A stretch of 64,000 nucleotides of DNA from Andrena cerasifolii (taxonomy: Eukaryota > Arthropoda > Insecta > Hymenoptera > Andrenidae): assembly GCF_050908995.1 (NCBI RefSeq), contig NC_135130.1, positions 10,471,001 to 10,535,000 of the forward strand, read 5' to 3'. The translations under genes and the position numbers were made by a program. Under the pieces are notes generated by a model. It was not told the origin of the DNA and made no database searches. It saw only the letters and a program-made list of their open reading frames with translations. Below, piece after piece: positions 14,501 through 27,001 of the stretch. The first letter of the stretch is position 1. Every line of letters begins with the position of its first letter.

Positions 14501-17500
14501 CACATAAATTCCAAAACGGATCGACATCGATGTGAGGAGAATATATCGGAGTCCCGGTGTCACCCGGCTGCCTTCGAATCCCTTCGTCTGCGGCCCCGAA
14601 AATGGATAAACCGAAGAGAGAGGTTCGATCGCGACCGAGTGATTTACCGCGAAGGACTTCTCGCTGGAAGCCTTTCAGAAACGTAGAGAGACGGCTGCGT
14701 TCTCCATCTTACGTATCCCAGCATTTTACATCCGATCGGCTGAGAAAAGGGAGCCGAGAAGGCATATGAAGTGGAAATGGGGCTGGGGGAATTTTATTCT
14801 CCTACGGGGATAATCCTTTGGCTGCGGGAAAATAGTGTACCTCGAGGCTGCTGGAATAACAAATTCAGAGTCAAGGATAGCTGTCGCTTCGTCTCCATTT
14901 TCTACGCCTCAGAAGAACTTTCACTTAATACCCAACCCCTCTGCGATCCTTCTTCAGCACAGTTTCAAGCAATGCTGTAAAATCTCCTCCGGCAAGTGAT
15001 ATTGGACTCAGTTGTAACAGTCAATACCTGGTGCTTGATATTCCAACGAAGACCTACGACAGATGCTTTAGTCAGATGGGTTTAAGTAGTACAGCCCGCG
15101 ATTAGTCAGCCATTGCTCTGTAATCGATCCACTTAACGAACTCCGCGATCAGAGGTAAATCCCTTAACCGGATCGATAGGAGACGCCAATTCTTAGGCTG
15201 CACGAAGGTGGTATGAAAATTTCGAGCCGGACCGCGGACGGATTTGCCAGCCGCGAGGATTCCTCGGAAGTCGATCGCTCAAGTTATGGAGGTGGAAAAT
15301 AATGTCATGAATAATGGAGGAGCGTGCCGCGATATATACTTCGTGGATGGGTGAAGTCGCATTGAGGGGCAGCGACCGTGCAAAAGGCAGAAAGGAGCAA
15401 AGTAAATGGGAAAGTAACTCTACACAAAGTGCCCGAGCTGCTAGCTAATTCGCAGACGTATTCACCGACGGTCTCCGATGCCGGCTCCTTCTCTTTGACG
15501 CGACGAAACAGAAAATCAGCTCGTTGACCAGCGCGCTGACTCCAGCCTTTCAACGACAGGCAGCGTTAAGAATCCCCCGGCGCCTTGTTTGATTAACAAA
15601 TGACCGACAGACTTCATCTGGTTTGAGAACGACAAGGGGCTGAAAATTATTGGAAGGTCGTAGGATCGTGGGAAGGTTTGCGGAGCTCGCGGAACTACCA
15701 TTTCTTCACTCGATTATAATTTCACGCTGGCCACCGACCCAACACTTGTCCCTTGAAGACCGCTTGTTCATGGGTGTCGGCCGGTTAAACGTAAACGCGC
15801 ATCGACTGGCGGTGTTTTAAATGCAAAATTGAGCTACTCTCCCTGATGGAATTTAATTACAACGATCCGTCGTCGGGGGAGAGGCCGGCCGGCCGAAAAG
15901 CCAATCGTATTTCGACGGGTTCGAGTGACCAACGTGTCGATGGAAAGTCGATAACGGGTAGCAGGCTGTTCGCGCTCGCTACGCGCAAACGACGCGTCCT
16001 CCAATCATTTCTCTTGGCCTACGGAATCCCTAACCCACCCCTCCGCGCCGCGATTTCGCGGGTGTACGCGGAGGGATAGATAAACTGTCCTACGCGAGCG
16101 ATTTATGAGCCCGTCCACGGCTGTAAATTGATTCGAATTCGTGCGAATATTCGAACAAACTCTGACTAGCCTCGGTGGACGAGTGAGCGACGTCTGACTG
16201 TTCGCCGAGTGTTGCTACTTAGCAGACACCCGGGCACAGAGGCAAGCGTGCGCTCGATCGCGATTCCCGTCGAGGCGCCGGATAGCATTAGTTTTAACGA
16301 AGCATTGAATTTAGTTAGGGGTTCGATTACAGGCAAGCGATACACGGGCAAATACGCGATACGTTACAATGGAAGTTGCCGAAGTCGCCGCTCAGCTGGA
16401 AAATCCATTGAAACGCGGTGGACAATGGAGAAAACTTACGATATACGGCGGCTTCGGAAGACCCGAGGGGAAACGTGAATAGAAGCGAATCGCGGAAATC
16501 CATGAAAAGCGCGTGTCACGACGTAACGCAACCAACAGCATCTGAATGCTGCAAGCGGACAACGGGAAACTGTCTCTTCCCCAAAGGATGCCAGCTTCTC
16601 CGAGCGGAATTAAAATCGAAGGGGAGCTGCTCGGAGCAATCGCTGAGACACTCCCAATTTGTCGAGCGGAGCATTTAGTGACTCGATTTATTACCGATTC
16701 GTTCAAACGCAGCTCGTATAACATTCAACCCCGTAAGTAGTAACAGTCTGCGGCTTGCCAGACGTTACAGCCGTAGCAGAATTTGACTCGCCTGGCCACA
16801 AGCACATCTCGCCGATCGAATGTTCGGAGGACTCGTAACCCCTCCGCGTCAAAGGGGGTTGTAAAAATATGATAGCAGCTTGAACGATTTCTCTGCTTTT
16901 ATTGAAACCTCTGGAACGAGCTCGATCGACTTTTTACGTTTACGTTACACGGGGCTGGATGAAATATCCGGCTCGCCGCTAGTAATTTCCTTGAACCGCT
17001 CTAGGTAATGGAGCAGAGCGACTGCAGTGTTGCCTACCTTGACTGGCGCCAGCTTGGACGGACCATCCTGTTAGAAGCAGCCAGCAATTATCGAGGCGGC
17101 GTGATCAAAAGCCCCTTGATTTACCGATGCACCGAAATACATAGTTTCCACGTGGACGAATACATAAGGCCACTCCGCCCCTTCCTGGCCCACGTTTCAC
17201 CTCCCCTGCGATTCCATTGACACACAAAGACAGCAGCGTTTACCGGTACACCACGGTTGATTGGTCACCATTCGACGCGCGAGGCTCTATTTGCTCTTCA
17301 GACTTCACCTTTGACCAGGATAAATCCCGCTCCGAGCACCGTGTGATTTCTGAGATTCGCGTTTTATCCCCTCCTACACGGGGGTGCCTTAACCGGCTGC
17401 AAGGAGCTTTTCGATTCGGCTAAATGCCGGTGTTTGAACTCCTCAGCGACCGAGTAAGAAATCAGAAGAATTTTAACTGCGGTGATGAAGCGAAAATGGA

Positions 17501-19818
17501 ATCGAAGCTGGTGCTCCGTTCGCGTTGAAAAGCGCACGATCCGGTTGTACGTAGAACCTCGCAGTTGGTACTGTTGATCGTGCAGAAAAAAAAACAGAGC
17601 GCAGAGATTTTGTAAAGATACACAACGACTGTCATCATATTTTTATCTCTCTGTTTGACGATCACAATTCCCGCTGTTATTCTATCCGCACAATTAAACT
17701 GCTCCCAATTAAAAGTGTATTTACCGCAATCCCTTCTGTTTGCAACCGCAAACATCGCGGCGAAAGCTTATTCCTCGAGCCACGTTCTCCCTTCCTTGGG
17801 TTTACCTTGCGCTTTACCTCCTCTATTTGTACACAGCTCTCGGCAACAACGACACGGAAGAAGAGTTCCGTTTGGAAACGGAACCGCACGCGAAGCAATC
17901 TCCCGTTCCACATGCTTATGGAAGAATAACCGAGCCGAGCATCGAACCATCGAATGGAAATCTCTAAAGTAAACCGCGGCCGGCGTCGTTTCAAATTTAT
18001 CGTTTTCTCTGACTCGCTGCGAAAACACTTAAATACACAGGAGGAAATGACGCGCCCCGAGATAATTTCAAGCCACTCGTCCTTTAGAAAGTCGCTCGGC
18101 TGAAAACGTTAATGCCCGGCTAGAAGTATTGCCGAGTCGGTTGCTCCGCGACAAAGAAAAGTGGCGCCAGTCAGACGGCTCCGGCCACGCTCGAATTAAT
18201 CAGTTGTTAGGGATTTGACGGGCGTGCGGCGTCGATGCATAAAAAATTGAATTATCCAGGCGAGTAAGCGCGCGCTCGCGGAAAATAGCGAGGAGCGTGA
18301 CCAGCGGAAAGCCCGGCCGGCGTGATTTTGATCGACGCAGAGATTCAGCTTTCCGCGAGGATTTGTTTCTGACGCGTGCAGACTATCCGATGGACAGATC
18401 TCATTGGGCGACGGAGATAAAGCGTGGGCGGATCCATACAGGCGCTGCGGGGTCGAAGACGAAATGCATGCAACGAATTCTGCGGCGAAGGAAGGACTTC
18501 TTGCTTCGAACTTCCATAAACCTTCCATGTAACGAGGGTCGCCGTCGACTCACTGCGGTTAGATGAATGTAGGACTCGTGGAATGGAATTCAGGATTGAA
18601 TTGTTACGTGGGAAAGATGCGCGGACAGTTTTTGCGCTTCGTACGGAAGCAGCATGTGTTGGAATAAATCATCGAACGCAAAGATTCCTCGCGTTCTTTT
18701 CATTTAAACACCCTGTACATGCCGGCGCCATGTACGTCCGCGAGCACTCGTTTAACAACCGCATTAAGTGCCAAGTAAATATTGAACGATGAATAATACA
18801 TGGCCGGAGGCGTTTGCACTCGTTTAATCGCGATATTAAACTGCAATTAAATATTGGATAACTACGTTACGATGCACGTTTACGTGTGTCCATTAGCCGT
18901 AAACGATTTTACATTGCTGCAAATTTTTCCTCGTTGTATAATTCGACGAATCGGAAATCGTTTATATTCCATTCCACGTTGCGCGATCTCAAAAGCACTG
19001 CCCCAAAATGATTGCGCGGTTCACTGGAAATACATACAGCCTTTCGCGTGGTTTCCACGCTTTTCGAGCTCCGAGCTTTATAATCTCCCTTAAGGGGTTA
19101 CATACCCTTGCCAGGATGGAAAATTCTGTGGTCATTTTTACGATTTTTCTTCGTGTAGAGAATCCTCATATTTTAAAATCAAGATACACGCTTCTTTGTG
19201 TACAAATTAAGCTGCATTCTCTTGAAAAAGAGATTTGATATCTTTTCCTTAAATCTTTCAAAATTTCCTCAATGACTGCTCGAGTTTCCATCCACACTTT
19301 CACGCTCCGCAAAGAAAACATTTCCCCGTCACGTGTTGAAATAACCCGGGGAGGCAGGGGCGGGAAAGAGGCGAGAACGGAGAAAAGGTGACCGTAAAAA
19401 CCGAACGACCGAATCATACATCCGGGACCCGTCGATGCATCATCGATCTGATACGTTATGATGATGCAACGAATCAACCGAATATAAATTCACAGTCGCT
19501 GGTGGCCCGGCGCGGGCGAGCAAACGTGATATAAACGCTGATTCCCACATACGCGGTTCTTGCACGCGTAAATCTCAAGATTTACGAGCCTGGCTGCAAC
19601 GTTCTGGGAAAAGATGGCGGAGCTGACTCGAGGGGCATGCTGACATGCATTCACGCGGGATATCGACGCGATCCACGCTCTTGTCTCTCCTATTGAGTGG
19701 AGAAGTCAGGCGGTATGGCTCCGGGAAATATTACAGCGGCGAGCTGGATCGCTCGGGACTAAACTAAATTAGGAACCGAGGGAACGGAGAAACGACCCCG
19801 ATGACTTATCATTTCCAG

Positions 19819-20089
19819 ATGACGAGAACTCATCGGTGCACGGGATCGTGACGGAAGAAGGGCTGTTCGACGGCACGATCTTCACGGCGTCCGATGAAAT
19901 TTACATCGAGCCAGCCAGCAGATACGCTCCCCTCGTATGCCATCGTCAGGACGGCGAAGCGAAAGACACGGCGGACACCATGCACCAGCATACGATCGCG
20001 TATCGATCGGTGGACGTGAACGTTCCCCGCCACGACGAGCATCCGTGCGCCAGCGAGGTCTTGAAGGAAAGCACGTTGCACGAATTGAG
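19819..20089 (+). CDS. kul: Kul-like exon a: prodomain, partial
   Basis: The acceptor is ttatcatttccag and the donor is gag|gtaagc. The exon enters in phase 1 and leaves in phase 2, giving residues 1-89 of the visible protein. It reads DENSSVHGIVTEEGLFDGTI, then EIYIEPASRY, the pattern of the ADAM10 prodomain (a G-x-F/L-F-x-G-x-I turn followed by a YxEPAxRY strand). C76, in EHPCAS, sits where ADAM10 has its prodomain cysteine, which inhibits the zinc site. There is a possible N-glycosylation sequon at N3. Because of the phase-1 entry this cannot be the first coding exon. Confidence 0.88.
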
Positions 20090-21638
20090 GTAAGCACTCG
20101 TACGCTTCAATTTCCAGACGCGGATGCTGTTATCAAAATGGTACAAACGGGACTAGAAAAATTGCCAGGAAAGTCGCCATTAAATCCACCGCCGGCCTAG
20201 CCTAGTAGAATGCATAATATCACTCTCGTTCCAGTTAATATCATACATTCAATATCCTCGGCATAAAGTTAGCATCAGCCGACCAGCGCGCATCGATCCG
20301 GCTCGATAGAATTTCAAATGACACACGGGGCAAGCCAGCCGCGTGCTCGCGCTTTCCATTTTTGAACGGTTCCCTACCATCTCGATAGTTGCAGCTTTCA
20401 AAGCAGCTTACTGCTGCAACGCGGTGAAAGTGGCGCGCTAATAATCGCGGACCTCCATCGGCGGATGTTAACAGAATTAGTAGAGGTGCCGTAAATCAAA
20501 GGGCTTGCGCGCGAGACACCGATGATTTCCGTGCGGCGTGGACGAGGCCGGGACACCCGCCATAATTAAAGAACACGTTGCCGGCAAGGGGGCCGATGTC
20601 GAATAGTTCTCGGCATCGATTAATGATGACACTTACTGGCGTGGTCCAGCGAGTCTCGGAGGGGATTGCGGGGATAGGAGAGAGGAGATTGCGAGTTGTT
20701 CCAATTACTCTTGGCTGAGATAAACAGTTCGGTCGCGTTCGAGTTGGACATTAGTCGCGTAAACTTTCGGTCGTACGATTCCAATGGCTCTCGCGTGGGT
20801 CGAGCGCGCCGCCGTTCGGTATTCTCTTCGACGCCACGGGTCTTGCGCGTATAACGATAGATTTGCAGCGGTACCTCCCGAGTTTGCCACCAGAGGGCAA
20901 CCCGACCGAGCCGGCTTTCTCGCAAGTACTCCCTCAGTTAGAGTAAACTCGGGTAAGTCCGTGATAGAGGTTACTCCGTGATACTTTTTCACTTATACAA
21001 ATGTATATATACCAGTTTCGCTCTACCTTCTAACATCCCTGTGGACACGGCCAGGACGAAACTCGCCTTCCTCTTCTCCCCTTCCGTCCTACCTGCCACA
21101 CCTCAACCGCCGCCAAAGATTTCTCTGAAAAATCATTAACAAGTTCGTCGATCAATCGAGAGACCTTGGGAAGAATTTAAAAAATACAGTCCGCCCAGCT
21201 CCTTCGAGCTGTCATTTCACGCTCGCTCTCTTGAAACCGTGTCACGCGCAACGCGGGAATTAAGCGAACACGGTGAGAAGCCTATAAAAAGCGAAATTGC
21301 ACAGGTGTATAAAAGGCTCGTAAAAACAGAGCTACAGAAGGATATAAAAAAAAAACAGTTAAGAGACTGGGGCGGATGCAGTGTTCTCGATGCAACCCGG
21401 CTCGTCTTGAAGTGTACCGGAGCGATCCGTGGAAAAGGCTCGCGTGAACGCTCGGCCAGAGTGAATTGCCTCCCCAGACTTATACGTATTATTCGACATA
21501 TGTCACCCTTATCTCTCCTGCCCGCACCGCCCACGATTCCTCTCGTTTATCCCCGGGTGGGCTGATCAGTTCACCGTGAGGGATTCACTGGGCGCGCTGT
21601 AGTTTTCCAAACGCTTACCGGCGAAAAATCGTTTGCAG
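20090..21638 (+). other. Intron a-b (1549 bp)
   Basis: The intron is bounded by gtaagc and tttgcag. I see nothing else of note beyond ordinary non-coding sequence. Confidence 0.7.
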
Positions 21639-21797
21639 GACGAACGGGACGTGGAGTGGATATCTCGGGGACACAATGCGGCCGCTATATCAACACCAGA
21701 ACGAGGCGAAGACCCGCGCCAAGCCTGGCTTCTATCCCAAGGACGCCAGGAAGAAGGATCTCATGGCGAGTTCGCACAATTTGGAGCTGCTAGATCG
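21639..21797 (+). CDS. kul: Kul-like exon b: end of prodomain
   Basis: The acceptor is gtttgcag and the donor is gatcg|gtaaaa. Entry and exit are both in phase 2, so R90 and R143 are split by introns. It encodes residues 91-142, starting TNGTWSGYLGDTMRPLYQ and ending NLELLD. The segment is charged, with one sequon (NGT), and links the prodomain core to the furin site; such linkers are poorly conserved in ADAM10 proteins. The support is that the frame is open, both phases match their neighbours and the position fits. Sequence similarity alone would not identify it, so confidence is lower than for the flanking exons. Confidence 0.72.
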
Positions 21798-23596
21798 GTA
21801 AAATTGGAGAAAGTGCCACTGTGTCTGTCCACATTTTTGAACGCGCGCCACGGTTATAATATTTTCATTATAGTCGAAAAAAATTGTTTAAAAATCGATA
21901 TACATCCCGCTTTGCCGACTCTGAACCTGTAAATCGTATATATAAGATTGTGAATTCGTTTTGCCCGGATATAAACTTTTTTTATAGTAATATTAGCTCT
22001 TTCAGAAAGTCTGCACTCAAACTTTTGTAAGCCAGGTACACGTCCGTATTTCCTTTACGTTCGCGATTTCTGTGGCCACTATTACTTATATTGTTTGTAT
22101 TCTAATGGGACTTTCCCGTTTATTTAAGGGTGTATCTTCAAAATGGTACCAAGTTGATGGAAAATTGTGAAAAAAATTTTTAAACGAATTCACTAAACGG
22201 TTGCTGAGACGTTTCTGAAATAGATGGAAATATCTGCCGAGTTTCAATTGTTTTCACTACACCGTTTTAACGAAATAATTTATAACTTGATAAAATTGTG
22301 AATTCAGGGCACAGTCAAAAGTTTAACAAATAATGCTTGAAAAAGTATTTGTAAAGTGAAAAATACCTTTCTAGGTGTAAAAATAAGGCTCCAACTGTCG
22401 TTCGAGTTCCTTACATCTAGATTTACTATGCGTAAGACGTAGATGTTCAAGTATTTCAAATTTCTAATACACTTTTATCTCATATTGTACGTCCGATACA
22501 TCCTTAAGTAAATAATATAGTTACGCGAAACTTCAGACCGCTTTCAACCGTCGTATCCCGCTTGTCTGACCAATGACGCGCTCGTACTACTTGCAGCTAC
22601 GGCGCGACAAGCTGGAACAAAGAGTCTACACTGTCTACAGTCTTCGCGAAACTAATTTGAATCCCCCCTCGACGTGTACGACTGGATTCTCTAAAAAAAA
22701 ACGAAGAGTTCACGTTCTGCAAAAGTTTCACCTGACCGTTTATTCGCGGCCCGACATTTCGCCTCGTCCCTCGCCTCGTTCTCGCGCAGTTTAACGTCCT
22801 CATTCTCGTTCCATTTACCTCGTGCCGTTGAACACGTCGATGAAATATTCCAACAGGCCCTCGAGAGCCGGGTCTGAGGAAAGTTGCTAGAGGAGAAAAG
22901 CGCAATGGTTACTTATCGTCCCGTCAATTCACCGAGATGTTTGCCGTGCGATGCTTGCGCCTCCATTTAAAGAGCACACCTATTTCCGCCAGAGAAAAGC
23001 CAGATTATCTGACGTCGCGGCCGCGCATAGCGATGAAAACGTCAAAAATCGTGAGCAAACACCATTATCGCCGGTGCAATTTAACCGGCGCCGCGGCCGG
23101 GTTATCCCAATCGGGCGTTTCTGCGACCGGCTCTTTTCAGCGGTCGGAGTTGTTGCTCGGCCGTGGATCAGGGATCGGTGATCGACGGGCGGCGGGAAAA
23201 ATTGCGCCCCCCGTAAGCGCAGAAACCAACGCCAGCGCAAATTGGACATTTCTCGTTCGCTTTTGAATCTGAAACCTTGTTATTTCATACCCGAAGCTGT
23301 AGGGTTTAAATTCAGCAATTTAATTTCTGAGAGCGAGTGGGGAAATGAAACAGTTTCCCGCCGGGTCTATCTGTGAATGGAATAGACTGAAATTTGCAAC
23401 AGTATGGCACCGCTTGAAATTCGTTTGAAGTCGAATAAATTGGAGCCGCGCAGTTGAATCGGGAGATGCGATGCTCCTCGACGGGAGCGTTGCCATTCTC
23501 ATTGTCAGATTGTTCAAGCATGGGGAGATTGTTAAACGAAGGACGGCTTCTCGAGGCGGCTCTGTGAAATTCTCTATTTCTGATCAGGTTGTACAG
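21798..23596 (+). other. Intron b-c (1799 bp)
   Basis: Donor gtaaaa, acceptor gttgtacag. It carries a TTAA-flanked short element at 22124-22507, listed separately. Confidence 0.7.
22124..22507. mobile_element. Short TTAA-flanked element (piggyBac-like MITE)
   Basis: The left end reads ttaagggtgtatc and the right end gatacatccttaa, which are inverted copies of each other with one mismatch over 13 bases and include a TTAA at both outer edges. The 384-bp AT-rich interior has no open frame of note. Duplication of TTAA on insertion is the hallmark of the piggyBac superfamily, so this is probably a non-autonomous relative. The short arms leave room for chance. Confidence 0.5.
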
Positions 23597-23772
23597 AGCA
23601 CGGTACTCCAGAGTCCTGCGGAAACGAACCTCCGTGGACCCGAAGAAAACCACCTGCATGCTCTACTTGCAAGCGGACCACACCTTCTTCGAGCACTACA
23701 AATCCGAGGAGGCCTGCATCGAGGTGATGACGCGTCACGTGCAGCGTGTCAACTCCATCTACAGGTACACAG
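23597..23772 (+). CDS. kul: Kul-like exon c: furin site and start of metalloprotease domain
   Basis: Acceptor gttgtacag, donor acag|gtgagt. Enters in phase 2 and leaves in phase 1; residues 144-201. It begins ARYSRVLRKRTS, where LRKR (150-153) is a proprotein-convertase-type site that would free the mature enzyme. It continues KKTTCMLYLQADHTFFEHY, the first strand and helix of the ADAM10-type catalytic domain, and ends HVQRVNSIYRYT. The C163 and C183 positions fit family disulphides. Confidence 0.93.
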
Positions 23773-26700
23773 GTGAGTGACGAGTTGCGCGAACAAATTT
23801 CTTAGAGAGGAGAAGGTGAGCGCCTCCCCTCGGAATCGATCAATCACTCGCGGAAGGATCTATGAAGGCAATGACAGCTGGAATACCGACGAAAACTCTT
23901 TCGATTTCCCGGCAAGAGGAATCGGGCAGGTTTCCTCCAGGACTAACAAGTGCGCGTCTTCTGTCTCATTCCGCTGTAATAACTTCGCAAACCAATTAAA
24001 ACTTTCCCCCGGACCTCCCAGTTAAACTAACTTTCTGCCAACGACGATCGGGGGAAATGAATGTTCCTTATCCTTACTGCGGTTCCTTTCTGCTCTGAGA
24101 CCGATTAATGTCAGTTTCTGTGTCTGACGTTGACCGATTGATTCCGCGAAACTTTATTGCGCCGTTACACACACCCAATCGCCGAACTTTACGCAATGGC
24201 TACCAAGGAAGCGTGCTTCGGAATTTCTTTCAGAACAACGATCATAATTGGTTCTTTAATTGCACCTACCTGGAGACCAGTGCTGGATTAAAAATTTTCT
24301 GAATTTTAAAATCTTTTAAATAGTATTAATATTACGGAAAGAAAGAAAACAGTGGCAAGATGAGAATCAGTGGCGAGCAGATCGAAGCGAGAGAGAAAAT
24401 TAAATTAAACTAAACTAAACAAGTGGGCCTGAAAATCTTCTAATTGCTTAAGGCCTCTGAGGTTCTTAATCCGGCACTGCTAGGGGCACAACATATATAG
24501 CTTGCTTCAACCCTTAACCCCAAGGCTTCGAATAATTCAGCCTTCGATGGCTCGGCTGAGCGCACAGGTAGAGAGGTCTGTAAATCAGAGGACAGCTGAA
24601 AATTTCATTTGGCCGGCGCAGAGCGGCCGGCGAATATTAAGTGAAGACGACTCGCCGGCTCTGCCTCGCAGCAAGAGAAGAGCTTTAAACGGCGCACCAC
24701 CTGCCGTAACAACGAGCAAATATTTGTGTCTCGTGACTGAGCCGTGTTTAACGTAGCGTGACCGCGCGTACACGCGGACCGGGCCAGTGCATTACTTAGA
24801 ATTCCCTATCTCTTCCGTCGTGCGATCCACGGATAAAGCCGCTTTTCCGGCGACGTTTCCGAGCTCCCCCTCCGACCCGCTTCTTCCCGCCCCACGGGGT
24901 GTATACCGCGTCGCTGGGACGCACCGAGCTTTCGGGCGATGGTCGCGCGATTAGCGAGCATCTCTACACGCGAGCATTTCGGATGACCGATCGACCACCC
25001 CTCGGAAACGCCAGCCCGAGCCTGCGTCCCTTTGTCCCCGGATTAGACGGCATTAACTCTCTTCCCATCGCGATATGTACAAGCCGCTCCCCTGGCTAAA
25101 CGCTCTTGTCTGACGAGGGATCCGTAATTGCTGCGATTAAGTCTCGCATCCTTCTGCACCGCGACGCTCCGTCCGCCGATCGTGACTCCACGGCGCGGAA
25201 CAGTCCCTTAAGAAGCCAGCGCGCTATCTCGACAGGGAATGGTGGGCTCTCTGGAAAATGAAACAACGGGAGAGGAGAGGCAACGATAAGTCCAGAGTGA
25301 AATGTCACTGTCCACGGCTGAGGCCGAGACAACGCGATGAACTCGGCGAAAACGCTGCGGCCACGAATCCAACTATCGCGGCAATAATACACTTTACCCC
25401 GCGGGCCGGCTCACGCTCTCCCCTTTCGCCCTTCGTGCAGGAAATTGCGTTCCTCTTATTGCGGCTAGAAAAACTGCCAGCGATAGCGGTATCTCGGCGG
25501 TGATATCGGTGAAGGTGGAAGTCCCGACGTTAGTCATTACACGTGGAACGCTGACCGCCGCGTTTATGATCCTTATCTTCGGGGCTCGCGTAAAAAAAAA
25601 AACTTTATTCACGTGCGCGGTATCCGAGACAGCTGTCACGCGACGCGTTACCCCTCTATTTGTTTGCCGAGTAATTTTTTACGACACGGGCACGTGAAAT
25701 GGGAACTTTCGAACTCGTGCTTGAACGCGACCGCGCGCTCTTGATTATTTCACGGAGCGCGGAGGGATATAAACAGAGCCGCGGAGCGAACCGCGTCTGA
25801 CTAACCGCTGATCTATTTCACTTGCCTCCCTATGGCTCATCTAAATCTATTTTCGCGAGCAGCCACTGTGTCTCGGGCAACGGAAACGGCCCTTATCTTC
25901 CCGTTTAGCTCTGTCACTTAACTCGCGCCGACTAATTAAAGTGCCGGCCCACGGGCGCACGCACCAAACTTCAGCGTCCCATAAATGTTTCACCGCCGCT
26001 ACCTTGAACTTCCTGCGCCCGCCCGCGCTTCGCCCGATTCCGGCCGCTCTGTTTGCATTATTTAGTGGCCCCAGAAGCCCGTTACGCGAAGTTGAACGTG
26101 GCTCTCGATATTTTCACCGCGGAAGTCGCTACCAAGCCGCCGGAGCACCGAGGCTGATTAATGCAACATCAAACTTGGATACAATGGACTTAGAGTTAAT
26201 TACACAGAGTAGCTACCTGCGCGTTACGCGGGAAGTACCGTGTCACGGCGGCTCGGCTTAGTCCCCGCGTACTTTCGATCCGAAGAAAACCGATCTCGCA
26301 CGCGTGCGTTTTACGGGGGTGCTTTCCACTGCGCCTGAGAAAAAAAAAATTAGCGTGCAAAACGGCGGAGTCGGGGAGATGTATAGGCGCCGTAGATCCT
26401 TTTTACGCTCGGGAAAGTCACGAGATCGGCAACGTTCCGCATAAATTCGTCGGTGGAAAGGAATCGCGGTGGCGTGTCGTGGAGCCGTTTTTCCCGTTTC
26501 GATTGGTATTCCCGCGGAGAAGGTGTTTGATTAAATGCTTCCCACCACGCGACGAGCCAACTGTTCGGGAATACGCTGATCACTGGGGGGGGGGAAGCCG
26601 AAAATTACTCTTCCGAAGCCCCAGTGATTTTCGTTATCAGCTATCGGTTACCTCGGCGAGTAGTTCCTCTCGAATCCTATGAATCTCCCGTTATCGGTGC

Positions 26701-26860
26701 ATATATCGCGGCTTATCCCGCGATGGAACTCATTCTAATTTGCAAACGCTCGGTACGCCGCCAGCCCTCTTCTTTCGATCTATTTGCCGGCGGTGCAATA
26801 ACGTCCCAACCGGGGCCATTTATTCTATCGCTTCACGCAGCTGCCTCGTCTGTTTCGCAG
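23773..26860 (+). other. Intron c-d (3088 bp)
   Basis: Donor gtgagt, acceptor tgtttcgcag. Contains a 202-bp hAT-like element at 24278-24479. Homopolymer G runs occur near 26586. Nothing coding was recognised. Confidence 0.7.
24278..24479. mobile_element. Short hAT-like MITE
   Basis: The left end is cagtgctggattaa and the right end ttaatccggcactg, inverted repeats with one mismatch over 14 bases. The CAGTG-GGATTAA type of end is typical of hAT-superfamily transposons. The 8-base flanks are ctggagac and ctaggggc, matching at five of eight positions, which fits an old target-site duplication. The interior is AT-rich with no transposase. Confidence 0.6.
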
Positions 26861-27001
26861 ACTTCAATCAGGACGGCCAAGCGGACAACATCAGCTTCAT
26901 GATCAAGCGCATCAAGGTTCACGGCGAAGGCGCTCCGAACGACCCCAGCTACAGATTCACCGGCACGTATGGGGTCGAGGAATTCCTCGAACTGTTCTCC
27001 G
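26861..27001 (+). CDS. kul: Kul-like exon d: metalloprotease domain
   Basis: Acceptor ctgtttcgcag, donor tccg|gtaagt. Entry and exit in phase 1; residues 203-248. It encodes FNQDGQADNISFMIKRIKVH, then YRFTGTYGVEEFLELFS. In ADAM10 proteins this region carries a strand with the pattern N-I-x-F-x-[VI]-K-R-I and then a helix with [VY]-x-[KE]-FLEL; both are present. One sequon (NIS). Confidence 0.93.

Larger units (their letters stand above)
1..19818. other. Upstream non-coding region, probably 5' intron of the kul-like gene
   Basis: No open frame here has a recognisable domain. The first exon that can be recognised downstream starts in phase 1 in the middle of an ADAM10-type prodomain, so at least one upstream coding exon must exist. 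I looked for a short exon with a prodomain-start or signal-peptide signature and a phase-1 donor and did not find one. The stretch is therefore most simply the 3' part of a long intron, with the start exon outside the window or too short to see. It holds a local duplication at 4.8-5.6 kb and a purine-rich tract at 2.1-2.5 kb, listed separately. Confidence 0.5.

Noticed and set aside
25770..25805. TATA-like ggatataaacag followed by GC-rich sequence as an internal promoter
   Set aside because: TATAAA words are frequent by chance and no downstream start exon could be supported.
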